Assembly (NCBI GenBank): GCA_903837595.1
Contig: CAILVI010000029.1
Location: forward strand, 1-64,000
Length of the DNA stretch: 64,000 nucleotides
Source of the DNA: an uncultured Thiodictyon sp.
GTDB lineage: Bacteria > Pseudomonadota > Gammaproteobacteria > Chromatiales > Chromatiaceae
Reading direction: 5' to 3'
Part shown: piece after piece, positions 34,576 through 45,000 of the stretch
How the letters are laid out: every line of letters begins with the position of its first letter
How positions within the stretch are numbered: the stretch's first letter is position 1
Notes under the pieces: generated by a model
The model's input: the letters and a program-made list of their open reading frames with translations, nothing else
The model's database searches: none
Told to the model about the DNA's origin: nothing
Program-made: the position numbers and the translations under genes

Positions 34576-35645
34576 ATCCGCCGGTGATGACGGAGCGTCG
34601 CGAGTCCCCCTCGATCCTAAATCGGTTACTGGCGGCCCCGCGTACCTTCTCGTTTATCCAGGCGGTGAAACTGCTCAGGCGGGCACATGGCCAGCCGGGC
34701 AAGGAGGGGGAGCGGGCATTTCTTCGCGATCAACTGCGCATCCGTCCCCATCTCTCACTGGGATTCCCCGCCACGGACCTTGATGCCATCAGCGAGCTTC
34801 CGGCCGACGCGGCGACGGCCCGCCGGTTCCAGCTGACCGCCAATTTCCTCGGGCTTTACGGCCCCTCCTCACCGCTGCCGACCTTCTATACGGAGGAACT
34901 GCTCGACGAACAGCGTGAGGACCAGAGCGTCAGCCGCGATTTTCTGGACGTCGTGAATCATGGCTTCTTTGTTCTTTACGTCCTGGCCGACCACCACTAC
35001 AAGCTGATCCATCAGGTGTGCGAGGAGCAGGACCAAGATGTCCTCACCCGCCTGTACGCCCTCGCCGGATTGGGTCACCCGGAGCTGCTCCAACGGCCCT
35101 TCCGCCACCCCGGTGCATTGCTGCGCGCGATTGGCTTGCTCACGCAGTTTCCGCGCTCCGCGGCTGGCCTGAAATGCCTGCTGGCCGACCAGCTCGATGC
35201 CGGCGTGGCCATTACGCAATGCCAGCCGCGGACCGCGGAGATTCCCCTCGACCAACAGTGGCAGCTCGGCGAAGGTAACGGGGTATTGGGTGAAACGACC
35301 TGGATCGGCAGTCAGGTCGGTGACGCCATGGGTAAGATCCACATCCGCATCGGCCCATTGCGCGCCACGACCTTTCGGCGCTACCGACTGGGGGGGCCGG
35401 ATTATGATGAGTTGGTGATGCTGATCCGCTTCTGGTGCACCCAGCCACTTGAATTCGACCTGGAATTGATTCTGAGTCCGGACGAGGCTCGGCCCGCCCG
35501 CCTGGGTGATCCCGATTGGTGCTCCCTGGGACAAGACGCCTGGATGACGCCGGCGCCCGGGGAGAGCGTTTACGCACTCTACCCCGACTGCCGCCGGATG
35601 TCGGAACACACGCTGCGCAAGGTATCCATCCATGATCACTGTTGA
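34572..35645 (+). CDS. tssG: TssG baseplate protein
   Basis: This 357-residue protein has the TssG pattern: RTFSFIQAVKLLRRAH, QLTANFLGLYGPSSPLPTFY, RDFLDVVNHGFFVLYV and the C-terminal GNGVLGETTWIGSQVGD, FRIRIGPL-like stretch. It is a baseplate subunit that bridges TssF with TssE and TssK. It is translationally coupled on both sides, with a 4-base overlap with tssF and a 14-base overlap with tssH. Confidence 0.95.
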   Translation: MNPPVMTERRESPSILNRLLAAPRTFSFIQAVKLLRRAHGQPGKEGERAFLRDQLRIRPHLSLGFPATDLDAISELPADAATARRFQLTANFLGLYGPSSPLPTFYTEELLDEQREDQSVSRDFLDVVNHGFFVLYVLADHHYKLIHQVCEEQDQDVLTRLYALAGLGHPELLQRPFRHPGALLRAIGLLTQFPRSAAGLKCLLADQLDAGVAITQCQPRTAEIPLDQQWQLGEGNGVLGETTWIGSQVGDAMGKIHIRIGPLRATTFRRYRLGGPDYDELVMLIRFWCTQPLEFDLELILSPDEARPARLGDPDWCSLGQDAWMTPAPGESVYALYPDCRRMSEHTLRKVSIHDHC

Positions 35646-38268
35646 CATCAAGGCCCTGCTCGACAAATGCAACAGCACCTGCACGGCCTGCCTGCATGCC
35701 GCCGCGGGACTCACGGTGAACCGCACCAACTATGAAGTGACAGTGGAGCACCTGCTGCTGTCCTGTCTTCAAGACCAACAGACGGACCTGCCACTGGCCC
35801 TCGCACGCTTCGGGGTGGATAGCGGCCGGTTCAAGTCCGCGCTGAACGACAGCCTGGATGATTTCCGCTCCGGCAACTCATCGCGGCCGGTCTTCTCCCC
35901 CTTGCTCATGGAGTTGCTCGAATCCGCCTGGCTGGTGGCATCGCTGGACCTGGGGCTCGCGCGGATACGCACCGGCGCCCTGCTGCTCGCCTTTCTGCGC
36001 AAGCCGGCCCTCTATGCCCAGGGCGGCTATACCGATCTGCTGGCGCCGATCAACCGCGAGGCGCTGCAAAAGGACTTCTGGGAATTGGCCAAGGTGTCCA
36101 CCGAGGACGCGGGTGAACGGCCCGCCCAGGGTGCCGCCACCGCAGCCGCGGCCCGGGGCAGCGCGGCCGGGGAGAGTTTCATCGCCAAATTCTGCGAGGA
36201 CTTCACGGCCAAGGCCAAGGCCGGAAAGATCGATGCCGTGTTCGGCCGGGATGTGGAGATCCGTCAGATCGTCGACATCCTCGCCCGTCGCCGCAAGAAC
36301 AACCCCATCCTGGTCGGCGAACCCGGCGTGGGCAAGACGGCCGTCATCGAGGGCCTGGCCCTGCGCATCACCCAGGGCGACGTGCCCGAGGCGCTGGATG
36401 GCGTCTCACTGCTGTCGCTGGATATGGGCCTGCTGGAGGCCGGGGCCGGTATGAAGGGTGAATTCGAACGGCGCCTCAAGGGGGTGCTGGACGAGATCAA
36501 GTCGAGCGCCACCCCCATCGTGCTATTCATTGATGAGGCCCACACCCTGATTGGCGCGGGCGGTACCGCGGGCGGCTCAGATGCGGCCAATCTGCTGAAG
36601 CCGGCGTTGGCGCGCGGCGAGATCAGGACCTGCGCCGCGACCACCTGGACCGAATACAAAAAATATTTCGAGAAGGACCCGGCCCTGGCCCGGCGCTTTC
36701 AGCTGGTGAAGCTGGACGAGCCCAGTGTCGAGACCACGACCCTGATCCTGCGCGGGCTGCGCGATTCCTATGAAAAGGCCCATTCGGTCATTATCCGCGA
36801 CGATGCCCTGGTGAGCGCGGCGGAGTTTTCCAACCGTTTCATCCAGGGCCGTTTCCTGCCGGACAAGGCGATCGACCTGATCGATACGGCCTGCGCCCGC
36901 GTCAAGGTCAGTCTGTCCTCCCAGCCGGCCGAGCTGGAGGATATCGAACGTGGCATCCAGGCCGCCGAGCGCGAGCGGCGCACCCTGATGCGTGACCAGG
37001 CCGATGGGGCCGCGGTCGACGCCCCTCGCATCCGCGTCCTGGAGGAGCAGATCGCCGGCGCCACCAGCCAGGCCGAGACCCTGCGCGCGGCCTGGCAACA
37101 GGAACGCAACGCGGCGCATGGGCTGATCGCCGCACGCGCGGCGATGAACGCGGCCCTGGGGGAGCCCGCGGCGGCCGATCTGGAGGCGCTGCGCACCGCC
37201 TGCGAGTCCGCCAAGTCGACCTATCAGGCGGCCCGGGTCGGTGACGGCCTGGTCGCCATTGAGGTGACACCGGATGTCGTCGCCCGGGTGGTCAGCGACT
37301 GGACGGGTATTCCGGCCGGTAAGATGGCGCGTGAGCAGGCCGCCTTGGTAATCGATCTGGAACGCCGCCTGGGGGAGCGGATCAAGGGTCAGGACGCCGC
37401 CATTGCTGGGGTCGCGGAGGTCATCAAGTCCGCCCGGGCTGGTCTGCGTGCCCCCGAGCAACCCCATGGGGTCTTCCTCTTGGTCGGCCCTTCCGGCGTC
37501 GGCAAGACCGAAACCGGCCTGGCGTTGGCGGACATCCTGTTCGGCGACGAGCAGAGCGTCGTCTCCATCAATATGAGCGAATTCCAGGAGCGGAACACGG
37601 TCTCGCGCCTGATCGGTTCACCGCCGGGTTATGTGGGCTACGGGGAGGGCGGCATGCTCACCGAGGCGGTCCGGCAAAGGCCGTATTCGGTGGTGCTCCT
37701 TGACGAGGTCGAAAAGGCCCACCTGGATGTGCTGAACCTCTTCTATCAGGCCTTCGACAAGGGGTCCATGACCGACGGCGAGGGCAAGGAGATCAGCTTT
37801 CGCAACACGGTGATCATGCTCACCTCCAATCTGGCCTCGGACGTGATCCAGGAAATGACCAAGGATGGCGCCGACCTGGACCAAGGAACCCTGATCGAGA
37901 CGATCCGCCCGCTGCTGTCGGAGCATTTCAAGCCGGCCCTGCTGGCCCGGATGACGATCGTGCCCTATCGGAGTCTGTCGGGTGATGCCATGCAGCGGGT
38001 CTCCAGGCTCAAGCTGGACGCCCTGGCCGCGCGCCTCCTGGCCAACAACAAGATGCAGCTGACCTATACCGACCAGACCGTCGAGCAGCTTGCGGCCCGC
38101 TGCACGGAGGTGGAAACCGGTGCCCGTAACATCCAATACATCGTCGATGGTACCATTCTGCCGCGTCTGTCCCAGGCCATTCTGAGTCATATGACGGATG
38201 GTGCCATGCCCGCCGCCGTCCATCTGGATGTCGGCGAGGCGGGGGACTTCACCCTGGATTTTGACTGA
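35632..38268 (+). CDS. tssH: TssH (ClpV) sheath-recycling AAA+ ATPase
   Basis: This 878-residue Clp/Hsp100 protein has a Clp-N domain (residues 1-~150). AAA module 1 has Walker A GEPGVGKTAV near 229 and Walker B LFIDEAHTLIGAG near 298. A middle coiled coil covers about 430-530, and AAA module 2 has GPSGVGKTETG near 618 and VLLDEVEKAH. It binds contracted TssB/C through its N domain and unfolds it for reuse. An Arg residue in GARNIQYIVDG fits the ClpV C-domain. The sequence is complete, with all ATPase motifs intact. Confidence 0.96.
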   Translation: MITVDIKALLDKCNSTCTACLHAAAGLTVNRTNYEVTVEHLLLSCLQDQQTDLPLALARFGVDSGRFKSALNDSLDDFRSGNSSRPVFSPLLMELLESAWLVASLDLGLARIRTGALLLAFLRKPALYAQGGYTDLLAPINREALQKDFWELAKVSTEDAGERPAQGAATAAAARGSAAGESFIAKFCEDFTAKAKAGKIDAVFGRDVEIRQIVDILARRRKNNPILVGEPGVGKTAVIEGLALRITQGDVPEALDGVSLLSLDMGLLEAGAGMKGEFERRLKGVLDEIKSSATPIVLFIDEAHTLIGAGGTAGGSDAANLLKPALARGEIRTCAATTWTEYKKYFEKDPALARRFQLVKLDEPSVETTTLILRGLRDSYEKAHSVIIRDDALVSAAEFSNRFIQGRFLPDKAIDLIDTACARVKVSLSSQPAELEDIERGIQAAERERRTLMRDQADGAAVDAPRIRVLEEQIAGATSQAETLRAAWQQERNAAHGLIAARAAMNAALGEPAAADLEALRTACESAKSTYQAARVGDGLVAIEVTPDVVARVVSDWTGIPAGKMAREQAALVIDLERRLGERIKGQDAAIAGVAEVIKSARAGLRAPEQPHGVFLLVGPSGVGKTETGLALADILFGDEQSVVSINMSEFQERNTVSRLIGSPPGYVGYGEGGMLTEAVRQRPYSVVLLDEVEKAHLDVLNLFYQAFDKGSMTDGEGKEISFRNTVIMLTSNLASDVIQEMTKDGADLDQGTLIETIRPLLSEHFKPALLARMTIVPYRSLSGDAMQRVSRLKLDALAARLLANNKMQLTYTDQTVEQLAARCTEVETGARNIQYIVDGTILPRLSQAILSHMTDGAMPAAVHLDVGEAGDFTLDFD

Positions 38269-38329
38269 GGCGCCCGGCACCGGCCGCCATTTGCACCCGT
38301 CATCGCTATCGCCCACCGGGGAGTCGATC

Positions 38330-39106
38330 GTGAAGAAATCGGTATGGATCAGTATTCTGGAGAAAAACGAGGGTCTCGGGCGGCTGATTTTCGAGGAACT
38401 GGCTCACTACGGGCTGGCGCCGGGCGGTCACTTCTGGGAAGACGATCTCGCCAACTTTGCCTGGGCCGGTGCCATTAGCGAGCTGACCAGGGACCACTGC
38501 GCGGCCTGGATCATCGTTGGCCAGACCGCCCGCTTCGCCGAACCGGCGACCCGCCAAGGCTTGGCGCTGCTCGCACTGGCGGCCCAGTCCGCCCATGGGA
38601 GCGACTTCCCCATCCTCATCTCCCCCAGCGGCGGTACGCTGGACCCGGGCTCACTGCCGACCCCCTTGGGTGCGGCCGAGGTGGTGCTGTCGGGACTCGG
38701 GACCAAGGCCTTGGTGCGGGCCAATGCCAAGCGCCAGGAACTGCGCCAAGACTATCGCCTGGCCGTGCATCCGCTGCCGGGACTCGGGCTCTGGTTCGAG
38801 GTAGGGCCGGGACAGGACCCTTGGCAGGGGGCCTTTTTTGGCTGTACCGGCAGCGCCGGCGCAGCGCCGGACGCCCATGGCGTCGGTCTGGCGGGGGTCA
38901 TCCCGAACAAGTCCACCTTGCATTACCCGGTGCAGGACATGAAGATCACCCTCGGCGAGCGGGAGTTTTCCGCCTGGGGTGCAAAAAATCAGCTATCGCC
39001 CGCGCAATCCTATTTTGTACGTGTCACCCAGACCCCGGATGCACTGATCTTTGGTCCCTTCCCGGATGTCGACGATCCCGAAGTCTTTTCCATGACCCTG
39101 GTCTAG
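38330..39106 (+). CDS. Unrecognised protein inside the T6SS operon
   Basis: The start is GTG 38330 with a GGGGAG ribosome site. The frame remains open upstream into tssH, but that part is not used. The product has 258 residues, no signal peptide and no membrane segment. It starts KKSVWISILEKNEGLGRLIF and has a Rossmann-like alternation (CAAWIIVGQTARFA, DFPILISPSGGTLDPGSLPTP) in the first half. The second half is beta-rich and ends SYFVRVTQTPDALIFGPFPD. I know no family for it. It lies between tssH and tssJ, in line with the operon, so a cytosolic accessory role in T6SS is inferred. Confidence 0.8.
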   Translation: MKKSVWISILEKNEGLGRLIFEELAHYGLAPGGHFWEDDLANFAWAGAISELTRDHCAAWIIVGQTARFAEPATRQGLALLALAAQSAHGSDFPILISPSGGTLDPGSLPTPLGAAEVVLSGLGTKALVRANAKRQELRQDYRLAVHPLPGLGLWFEVGPGQDPWQGAFFGCTGSAGAAPDAHGVGLAGVIPNKSTLHYPVQDMKITLGEREFSAWGAKNQLSPAQSYFVRVTQTPDALIFGPFPDVDDPEVFSMTLV

Positions 39107-39123
39107 CCGCTAGCGACTGACAC

Positions 39124-39810
39124 ATGAACGTTCCTCGATTAGTGGGTTTTACCAGAGAGAAACGCGATCTGAACGCCGGGGCCAGGGCCCTTTGGTCACC
39201 CATGCCGGACGGGCTGGAGGCGATCGCCAGCCACCGGCTGTTCGCCATCGTTCTGGCAGTCGGTCTCGCTGCCGCTCAACTCGCCTGCGCGAGCAAACCG
39301 CCACCGCCACCCAAGCCCTGGGAGATCGCGCAAAACGCCCCCAGCGCCAGCCAGCTCGTCTGGACCTACATGCCCAAGGCGCTGACCATCAAGCTGACGG
39401 CAGCAGCGGATCTCAACCCCTTCGAGGGCGACAACCATACCATCCTGTTGTGCGTCTACCAACTCAAGACGCCCACGTTATTCCAGGAGCTAGCGAGAAC
39501 GGTCGGGGGTCTCACTAAGCTCCTCCAGTGCGAGAACTTCGATCCCAGTGTCGCCGACGTGCAGCGCCTGTTCATCACGCCGGGAGAGGAATCCACGCAG
39601 GTCTTCGACCGCGCGGAAGGGGCAGTCAACGTGGCGCTGGTGGCCGGTTACTATCAGCTGCAACCGGGCAACAGTGCGTTGCTCGACAGTTACCCGATCC
39701 TCAAGAGCCGGCTGCATGTCTGGTCGATCTCATCGGTCTACAACCCCGGCCCCTTGACCATGAATGTGCTGCTATCCGCCAACTCAATACAACGCATGGG
39801 GCTCAACTGA
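39124..39810 (+). CDS. tssJ: TssJ outer-membrane lipoprotein
   Basis: The protein has 228 residues from ATG 39124, or 202 from ATG 39202, which gives a cleaner signal peptide (SHRLFAIVLAVGLAAAQLAC). The lipobox has Gln rather than Leu at -3 if Cys55 is lipidated, so it is atypical. The body has TssJ features: LVWTYMPKALTIKLTAAADLN, GDNHTILLCVYQL, FDPSVADVQRLFITPGEE and VNVALVAGYYQLQPG. TssJ anchors the membrane complex to the outer membrane and binds the periplasmic part of TssM. Its stop overlaps the tssK start by one base. Confidence 0.88.
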   Translation: MNVPRLVGFTREKRDLNAGARALWSPMPDGLEAIASHRLFAIVLAVGLAAAQLACASKPPPPPKPWEIAQNAPSASQLVWTYMPKALTIKLTAAADLNPFEGDNHTILLCVYQLKTPTLFQELARTVGGLTKLLQCENFDPSVADVQRLFITPGEESTQVFDRAEGAVNVALVAGYYQLQPGNSALLDSYPILKSRLHVWSISSVYNPGPLTMNVLLSANSIQRMGLN

Positions 39811-41207
39811 TGGCGAACGGTCCGGTTTACTGGCATCAGGGACTGTTTCTGCAGCCCCAACACTTCCAGATCCTGAGCCAGCAGGCCTCGGAGGTCTTAG
39901 CACCCCTGCTCACACACCTGCGCCCCTATTTCTGGGGGCTGGCCGCGGGTGGCCTTAACGAAACGGCCCTGGCCTCCGGACGACTGGAAATCAACGCCAT
40001 CAGCCTGCTGCTGCCCAACCAGGCCACCCTGATCAGCGTCCCCGACAATGCCGTGTGTGCGAGCCGGATCATCGGACCGGACACCATCCCGGCCGATCGC
40101 AGCAGCGTCGTCTGCATCGGCGTGCGCAGCGCCAAGCCCGCCGGGCACAACGTCACGGTGTCCGACAACGCCGCCAACATGGCGGCGGCCCCCACCCGAC
40201 TGGTCGCGCCGGCGCAGCCGAGCCAGGTCCCTGACCTCTACGGTGACGGCCCCCCGGCGGCGCTCCGGCGACTGTCCTATGTGCTTAATCTGGTGTTCGA
40301 CCATGAACTGGAGCAGGCCGGGGAACTCGAACTCATCCCGCTGGCCAGGTTGAAGCGCGACGGTGATCAGGTGATCCTCGATCCCACCTACGTCGGGCCT
40401 TGCCTGAGCCTCGGCGCCTCTCCCACCCTGTCCACCATCATCCGGGAACTACGCGATCACCTCCTGGGCAAGGCCGGCAGCATCGAGGGTTACAAGAATC
40501 TCTCCGGTCGCGATAGCCTCTCCGCCGATTTCACCTTGCTCTTGATGGCTTTGCGAACGATCGCCCGGTATGCCGCGCGGCTTGACCTGGTCACCGCGGC
40601 GCCCGGTCAGTCGCCGTGGCACACCTATGGCACGCTGCGTGAGCTGGTGGGGGAGCTTTCCATCTTCTCCTCGGAGCTCGATGCCCTGGGTAAGAACTGG
40701 CAGAATGAGGCGGTCGTTCCACCCTACGATCATGACGACCTGGGCCACTGCTTCCAGGCCACCAGCGATTGCATCCACGGCCTGCTGGGCAAGATCTCGG
40801 CCGCACCCCGTTCCGTGGTCCGGTTCAATTACGCTGAGCCCTTATGGACCGCCGTGGTCCCGGATCAGGTGCTCGCGCAAACCCAAGCTACCGGTGGGGA
40901 GGTCTGGCTGGTACTGCATGCCGATTCCCTGGAGCCTGCCACCCTGCGCACCAAGGCACGGCATGCGCTCAAGCTGTCCGCCAGCAGCACGCTGGATTCG
41001 CTCCTGGTCCGCGCCTTGCCCGGCCTGTCGCTGACGCCCTCCGAACTGCCGCCGGCCGGTCTGCCGCGGCGCCCGAGCACCTGTTATTTCCGTGTCGCGA
41101 TGGCCGGTGCCCAGTGGGACGAGGTGATCAAGGCGCAGAGTCTGTCCATGTTCTGGGGCGATGCACCGACGGACCTCGATGCCCAATTGGCCGTGTTGGC
41201 GAGGTGA
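39810..41207 (+). CDS. tssK: TssK baseplate-to-membrane connector
   Basis: This 465-residue protein begins MANGPVYWHQGLFLQPQHFQ, the highly conserved TssK N-terminus. It continues with LRPYFWGLAAGGLNETALA and a helical middle, and ends YFRVAMAGAQWDEVIKAQSLSM. ATG 39810 shares its A with the tssJ stop. TssK trimers attach the baseplate to TssM/TssL. The order tssJ-K-L-M is the standard one. Confidence 0.95.
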   Translation: MANGPVYWHQGLFLQPQHFQILSQQASEVLAPLLTHLRPYFWGLAAGGLNETALASGRLEINAISLLLPNQATLISVPDNAVCASRIIGPDTIPADRSSVVCIGVRSAKPAGHNVTVSDNAANMAAAPTRLVAPAQPSQVPDLYGDGPPAALRRLSYVLNLVFDHELEQAGELELIPLARLKRDGDQVILDPTYVGPCLSLGASPTLSTIIRELRDHLLGKAGSIEGYKNLSGRDSLSADFTLLLMALRTIARYAARLDLVTAAPGQSPWHTYGTLRELVGELSIFSSELDALGKNWQNEAVVPPYDHDDLGHCFQATSDCIHGLLGKISAAPRSVVRFNYAEPLWTAVVPDQVLAQTQATGGEVWLVLHADSLEPATLRTKARHALKLSASSTLDSLLVRALPGLSLTPSELPPAGLPRRPSTCYFRVAMAGAQWDEVIKAQSLSMFWGDAPTDLDAQLAVLAR

Positions 41208-41210
41208 TCC

Positions 41211-42008
41211 GTGGCACTGATTGACGACTTTTTGCCGGCCCTGACCTTCGCGGCCCTGCTGGGGAGCGATGCCACCCTGGCCACCACGCCCTATCAGACG
41301 GCGCGAGAGGATATGGACCGGCTACTCGACCAAGCCATGGCCAAGGCGCAACACGCAGGCAACCGGTATGCCGAGGAGGCCCTGTTTGCGGTCTGCGCCT
41401 TCGCCGACGAAGCCATCCTCAACTCCAACTGGAGCGAACGGGCCCACTGGCTGCGTCCTAGCCTGCAACAGGCCCGTTTCGACCAACCCAATGCCGGCGT
41501 TGAGTTCTTCGCCCATCTCGAGCGGCTAAACGCCAGGCTGGGACCGTTGACACCGCCGCCAGCCGCGGTGGAGCCGTCTGACTGGGAGACGCTGGAGCGA
41601 TCGATGGTATCCGCCGCTTCGACGGGGCTGGCGCCGACCTCCCCGAGCGTCGAGGTGCCGCCGGACGATGACCCCCGCGAGGCGCGTGAGGTGCACGAGG
41701 TCTATGCCACCTGCCTGGTCCTCGGCTTCAAGGGCGCGTATTTCCGTGAGTCGGACCGCCAGCGGCTGGCGCAGCTGACCAGTGAGACGATCGCCCGGCT
41801 GGGCCTGGACGCCATTGCCGCACTGGACCGCCTCGTGCCCGACGTCTATGGACAGAAAAGGCTGAGCGCGTCACCACGCAAGCAGCACCGCGTCATGCGG
41901 TCACTGCTGCTCGCGGGTGTTCCCGTCCTGTTGGCCGTCATGGTCTATTACGCGTATGCCACCCGATTGAACCTGTTCGTCAATAGTTGGCTTAAGTCAT
42001 TGACATGA
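41211..42008 (+). CDS. tssL: TssL (DotU/IcmH) inner-membrane protein
   Basis: This 265-residue protein has the DotU hook domain: REDMDRLLDQAMAKAQ, AEEALFAVCAFADEAILNSNW, AGVEFFAHLERL, EVYATCLVLGFKGAYF. One C-terminal membrane anchor (LLLAGVPVLLAVMVYYAYA) lies near residues 230-250. The start is GTG 41211. It has no C-terminal OmpA-type domain, so peptidoglycan binding must come from another protein, probably the OmpA-like lipoprotein downstream of tssM. Confidence 0.94.
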   Translation: MALIDDFLPALTFAALLGSDATLATTPYQTAREDMDRLLDQAMAKAQHAGNRYAEEALFAVCAFADEAILNSNWSERAHWLRPSLQQARFDQPNAGVEFFAHLERLNARLGPLTPPPAAVEPSDWETLERSMVSAASTGLAPTSPSVEVPPDDDPREAREVHEVYATCLVLGFKGAYFRESDRQRLAQLTSETIARLGLDAIAALDRLVPDVYGQKRLSASPRKQHRVMRSLLLAGVPVLLAVMVYYAYATRLNLFVNSWLKSLT

Positions 42009-42045
42009 CCTCCGCCTGCCGCACCCATTTGCCACGACGCCTGAC

Positions 42046-45000
42046 ATGACCAAACTCCTGATGTCGATCCTTAAGGCCCTGCTGTTGCTGGTCGTGCTGG
42101 CGGCAATTGGGTTCGGCGGCCTGCTCCTGGCCCAGTATCGTGGCTGGCCCAACTGGGTCGCCCTGCTCGCCATCGCCGCCGCCCTGTTCATCTTCGTGCT
42201 GGTCTTTTTCTTGCGGCGCTATTTCTTGCGGCGCCGCGAACGGGCGTTCGTCAAGCGTGTCGTCGCCCAAGACCTGAGCGTCAGCGCGGAATCAGCGCAA
42301 CGCAAACCCCAGCGTCTGCTTGACCTGGAGGAGCGCTGGAGCGCTGCCATCGCCACCTTGCGCGCCGCCCCCCGGCAGCATAATCGCGACCCGCTGTATG
42401 CCCGACCCTGGTTCATGATGCTGGGTGACACGGGCTCGGGAAAGACGGCCGCGCTCACCAGTTCCCGCCTGCCGAGCATTCTCACTGATGCCGACCCGGC
42501 CGTGCGCACCGGCGCCACCCGCAACTGCGACTGGTGGTTCTTTGCCGATGCCGTCATGCTCGACACCGCGGGGCGCTATGCCGTCCCACGGGATAAGGAA
42601 GACCAACTGGAGTGGGAGGATTTCCTGACCCTTTTGGCCAAATACCGCCGCAAGGAACCACTCAACGGCCTGATTGTGACACTCCCGGCGGACCGACTGC
42701 TGGCCGGCGACGAGGACGCCCTGAGCGAGTACGGGCGCGTGCTGCGTCGGCGTATCGATCAGCTGATGCGGGTACTCGGCACCCGCTTCCCCGTTTATCT
42801 GCTGCTCACCAAAATGGACCTGGTCTTCGGCATGAGCGCCCTGAGCCAGCTCCTGCCTGCCGGTGCGCGGGGTCAGGTGGTCGGTCTGCTCAATGAATCA
42901 ACCAACCGCCGACCGGCGGATTTTCTGACCGACGCCATACACCAGGTGACGCAGCGGCTCAAGGAGGCACGCCTGCGTCTATCCTATGGCGCCGCCGGGA
43001 ATGCCGGCCGGGCGATGCTCTTCCCGGACGAATTCGAGCGTTTGGGCCCGGCTATCGCGGCCTTCGTCACCGGCGCCTTCCACGAGACCCCCTATCTGGA
43101 GACCCCGTTATTGCGCGGGATCTTCATCTCCAGCGCCCGCCAGAGCGGCCCGCTCAAGACGGGTGTGCTCGGCGGGCTCGCCAGCACGCGGGAGACCTCT
43201 TGGGGATCGGAGAACACCAGTCAGGGGCTGTTTCTTCCCGACATCTTCACGACCATTCTCCCTCAGGACCGCCAGTCGTTTCGGCGCATCCGCGAATACC
43301 TCAAGTGGCGGTCCACCACCGCAGGACTCGCCCTGGGCGCCTGGTATCTGCTGCTGATCACCGTGGTCGGACTTGCGAGCCTCTCCTATATCACCGAACG
43401 CGACGCTATGACCCCGGCTCGCCAAGCCTTCCCCAGCAAACCGCAACTGGGGGTCGACCGCGCGGCGGACCTCGTCACCCTGGGCACCTTACGTGACAAT
43501 ATCCTTACCATGGAACAGGGGCTGCAAGGGCGGCTGCCGCCCGCGCTGGCCTTTTTTTCCCAGGGAGACACCGCCGTCACCGCGCTGAAGCAACGTTATG
43601 TGGAATGGTTTCGGACCTATGTGCTCCAACCGATGGAACGGGCCATGGGTGAGCGTTTGGCCGTCCTGCAATACACCAACCAGTCAAGCTCCATCGAGCC
43701 CTTTCTCGAATATCTCGTCTGGCGCGTGGCGACCGTCAAGAACCGCAATAGCAAGAACCAGGCGCAGGACGACGGGCTCGCTGACCCGCTGGAATCCATT
43801 GCGCTCAGCTTCGGTCGGCGTGAGCCTTACGTGATCGCACTGTTCCCGGACCTGTACCGCACCTTTGTCAACTGGGAGACGAACCAGGCGGTACTGGAAA
43901 GCGAACTCAAACAAAGCCAAACCATGGCCCTGCAACTGATCCAGCGGGAATCGACCAATCTGCACTGGTTGACCGACTGGGCCGACAGCAAACCTGGTCT
44001 GTCCGCCGTGACCCTCGGGAACTTCTGGCCCGGCATGGGGACGCCAGACCCCTCGCTCATAGTCGCGGCGGCCTTCACCCGCGCCGGTAAGGATGAGATC
44101 GAACGCTTTCTCACCCGTCTGGCACTCGTGATTCCGAGCTCGGATGCGCTTGCGCCGCGTACCGCCGCCTTCTGGTCCTGGTATGCCGCCCAGTTCTACA
44201 GCCGGTGGGGCAGCTTTGCCAGCCAGTTCGACACGGGGCGCAACCTGCTGTTGACGCGACTCGACTGGATGAACGCCGGCGCTACCATGCCAACCATGGA
44301 GAATCCCTACTTCCACCTGATCAACCGGATGAACGATGAGTTCACGGCCATCGCGTCACTCGCGGCACCAGCCCCCATCGCCCAGTTTTCAAAAGCCTTC
44401 TATGAGATGAGTCGGGTCTATCAGGGAAAAACGAAAGCGGCCACATGGAAACAGAAAGTGATTGGCCGGGTGGCCGAAGTGGACTCCGACCTGGCGCAGC
44501 GCACCGATGTGTCCGCCATCGCCGCCAAGGACCTCGCCGATTACCTCACTGCGCTGGGCACCCTGCTCCCGGCCACGACCAGCACCGACGCGGCCTTCCG
44601 TTTGATCGCGGAGAGTTATAGTCAGGCACCGAACCCCAAGACCTCCGGTGCGGTCGATCTGGCGACCGCGGCTGCCCACCGTTTGCGGCAATCACTGGGT
44701 AAGGGCAATGCCGATCAGGGCAGCTTGCAGGCCCTGATCGATGGGCCGCTGGACTTCCTGGTGGCGATGCTGCTCAGCGAATCGGCATGCGGTTTCAATG
44801 AGGTATGGCAGACGGATGTCGTCGCACCGGCGTTCAATCTTCCCCAGGGCGAACTCTGGCAACAACTCTTCGACAAACAAGGGCTCGTCCCAAAATTCTT
44901 GGGCGGTCCAGCCAAGCCCTTCCTGCGGCAAACGCCAAGAGGCTGGACCGCGGATACCTGGATGGGGATCAAGTTCCCGCTCCAGGACCCGTTCCTGTCA

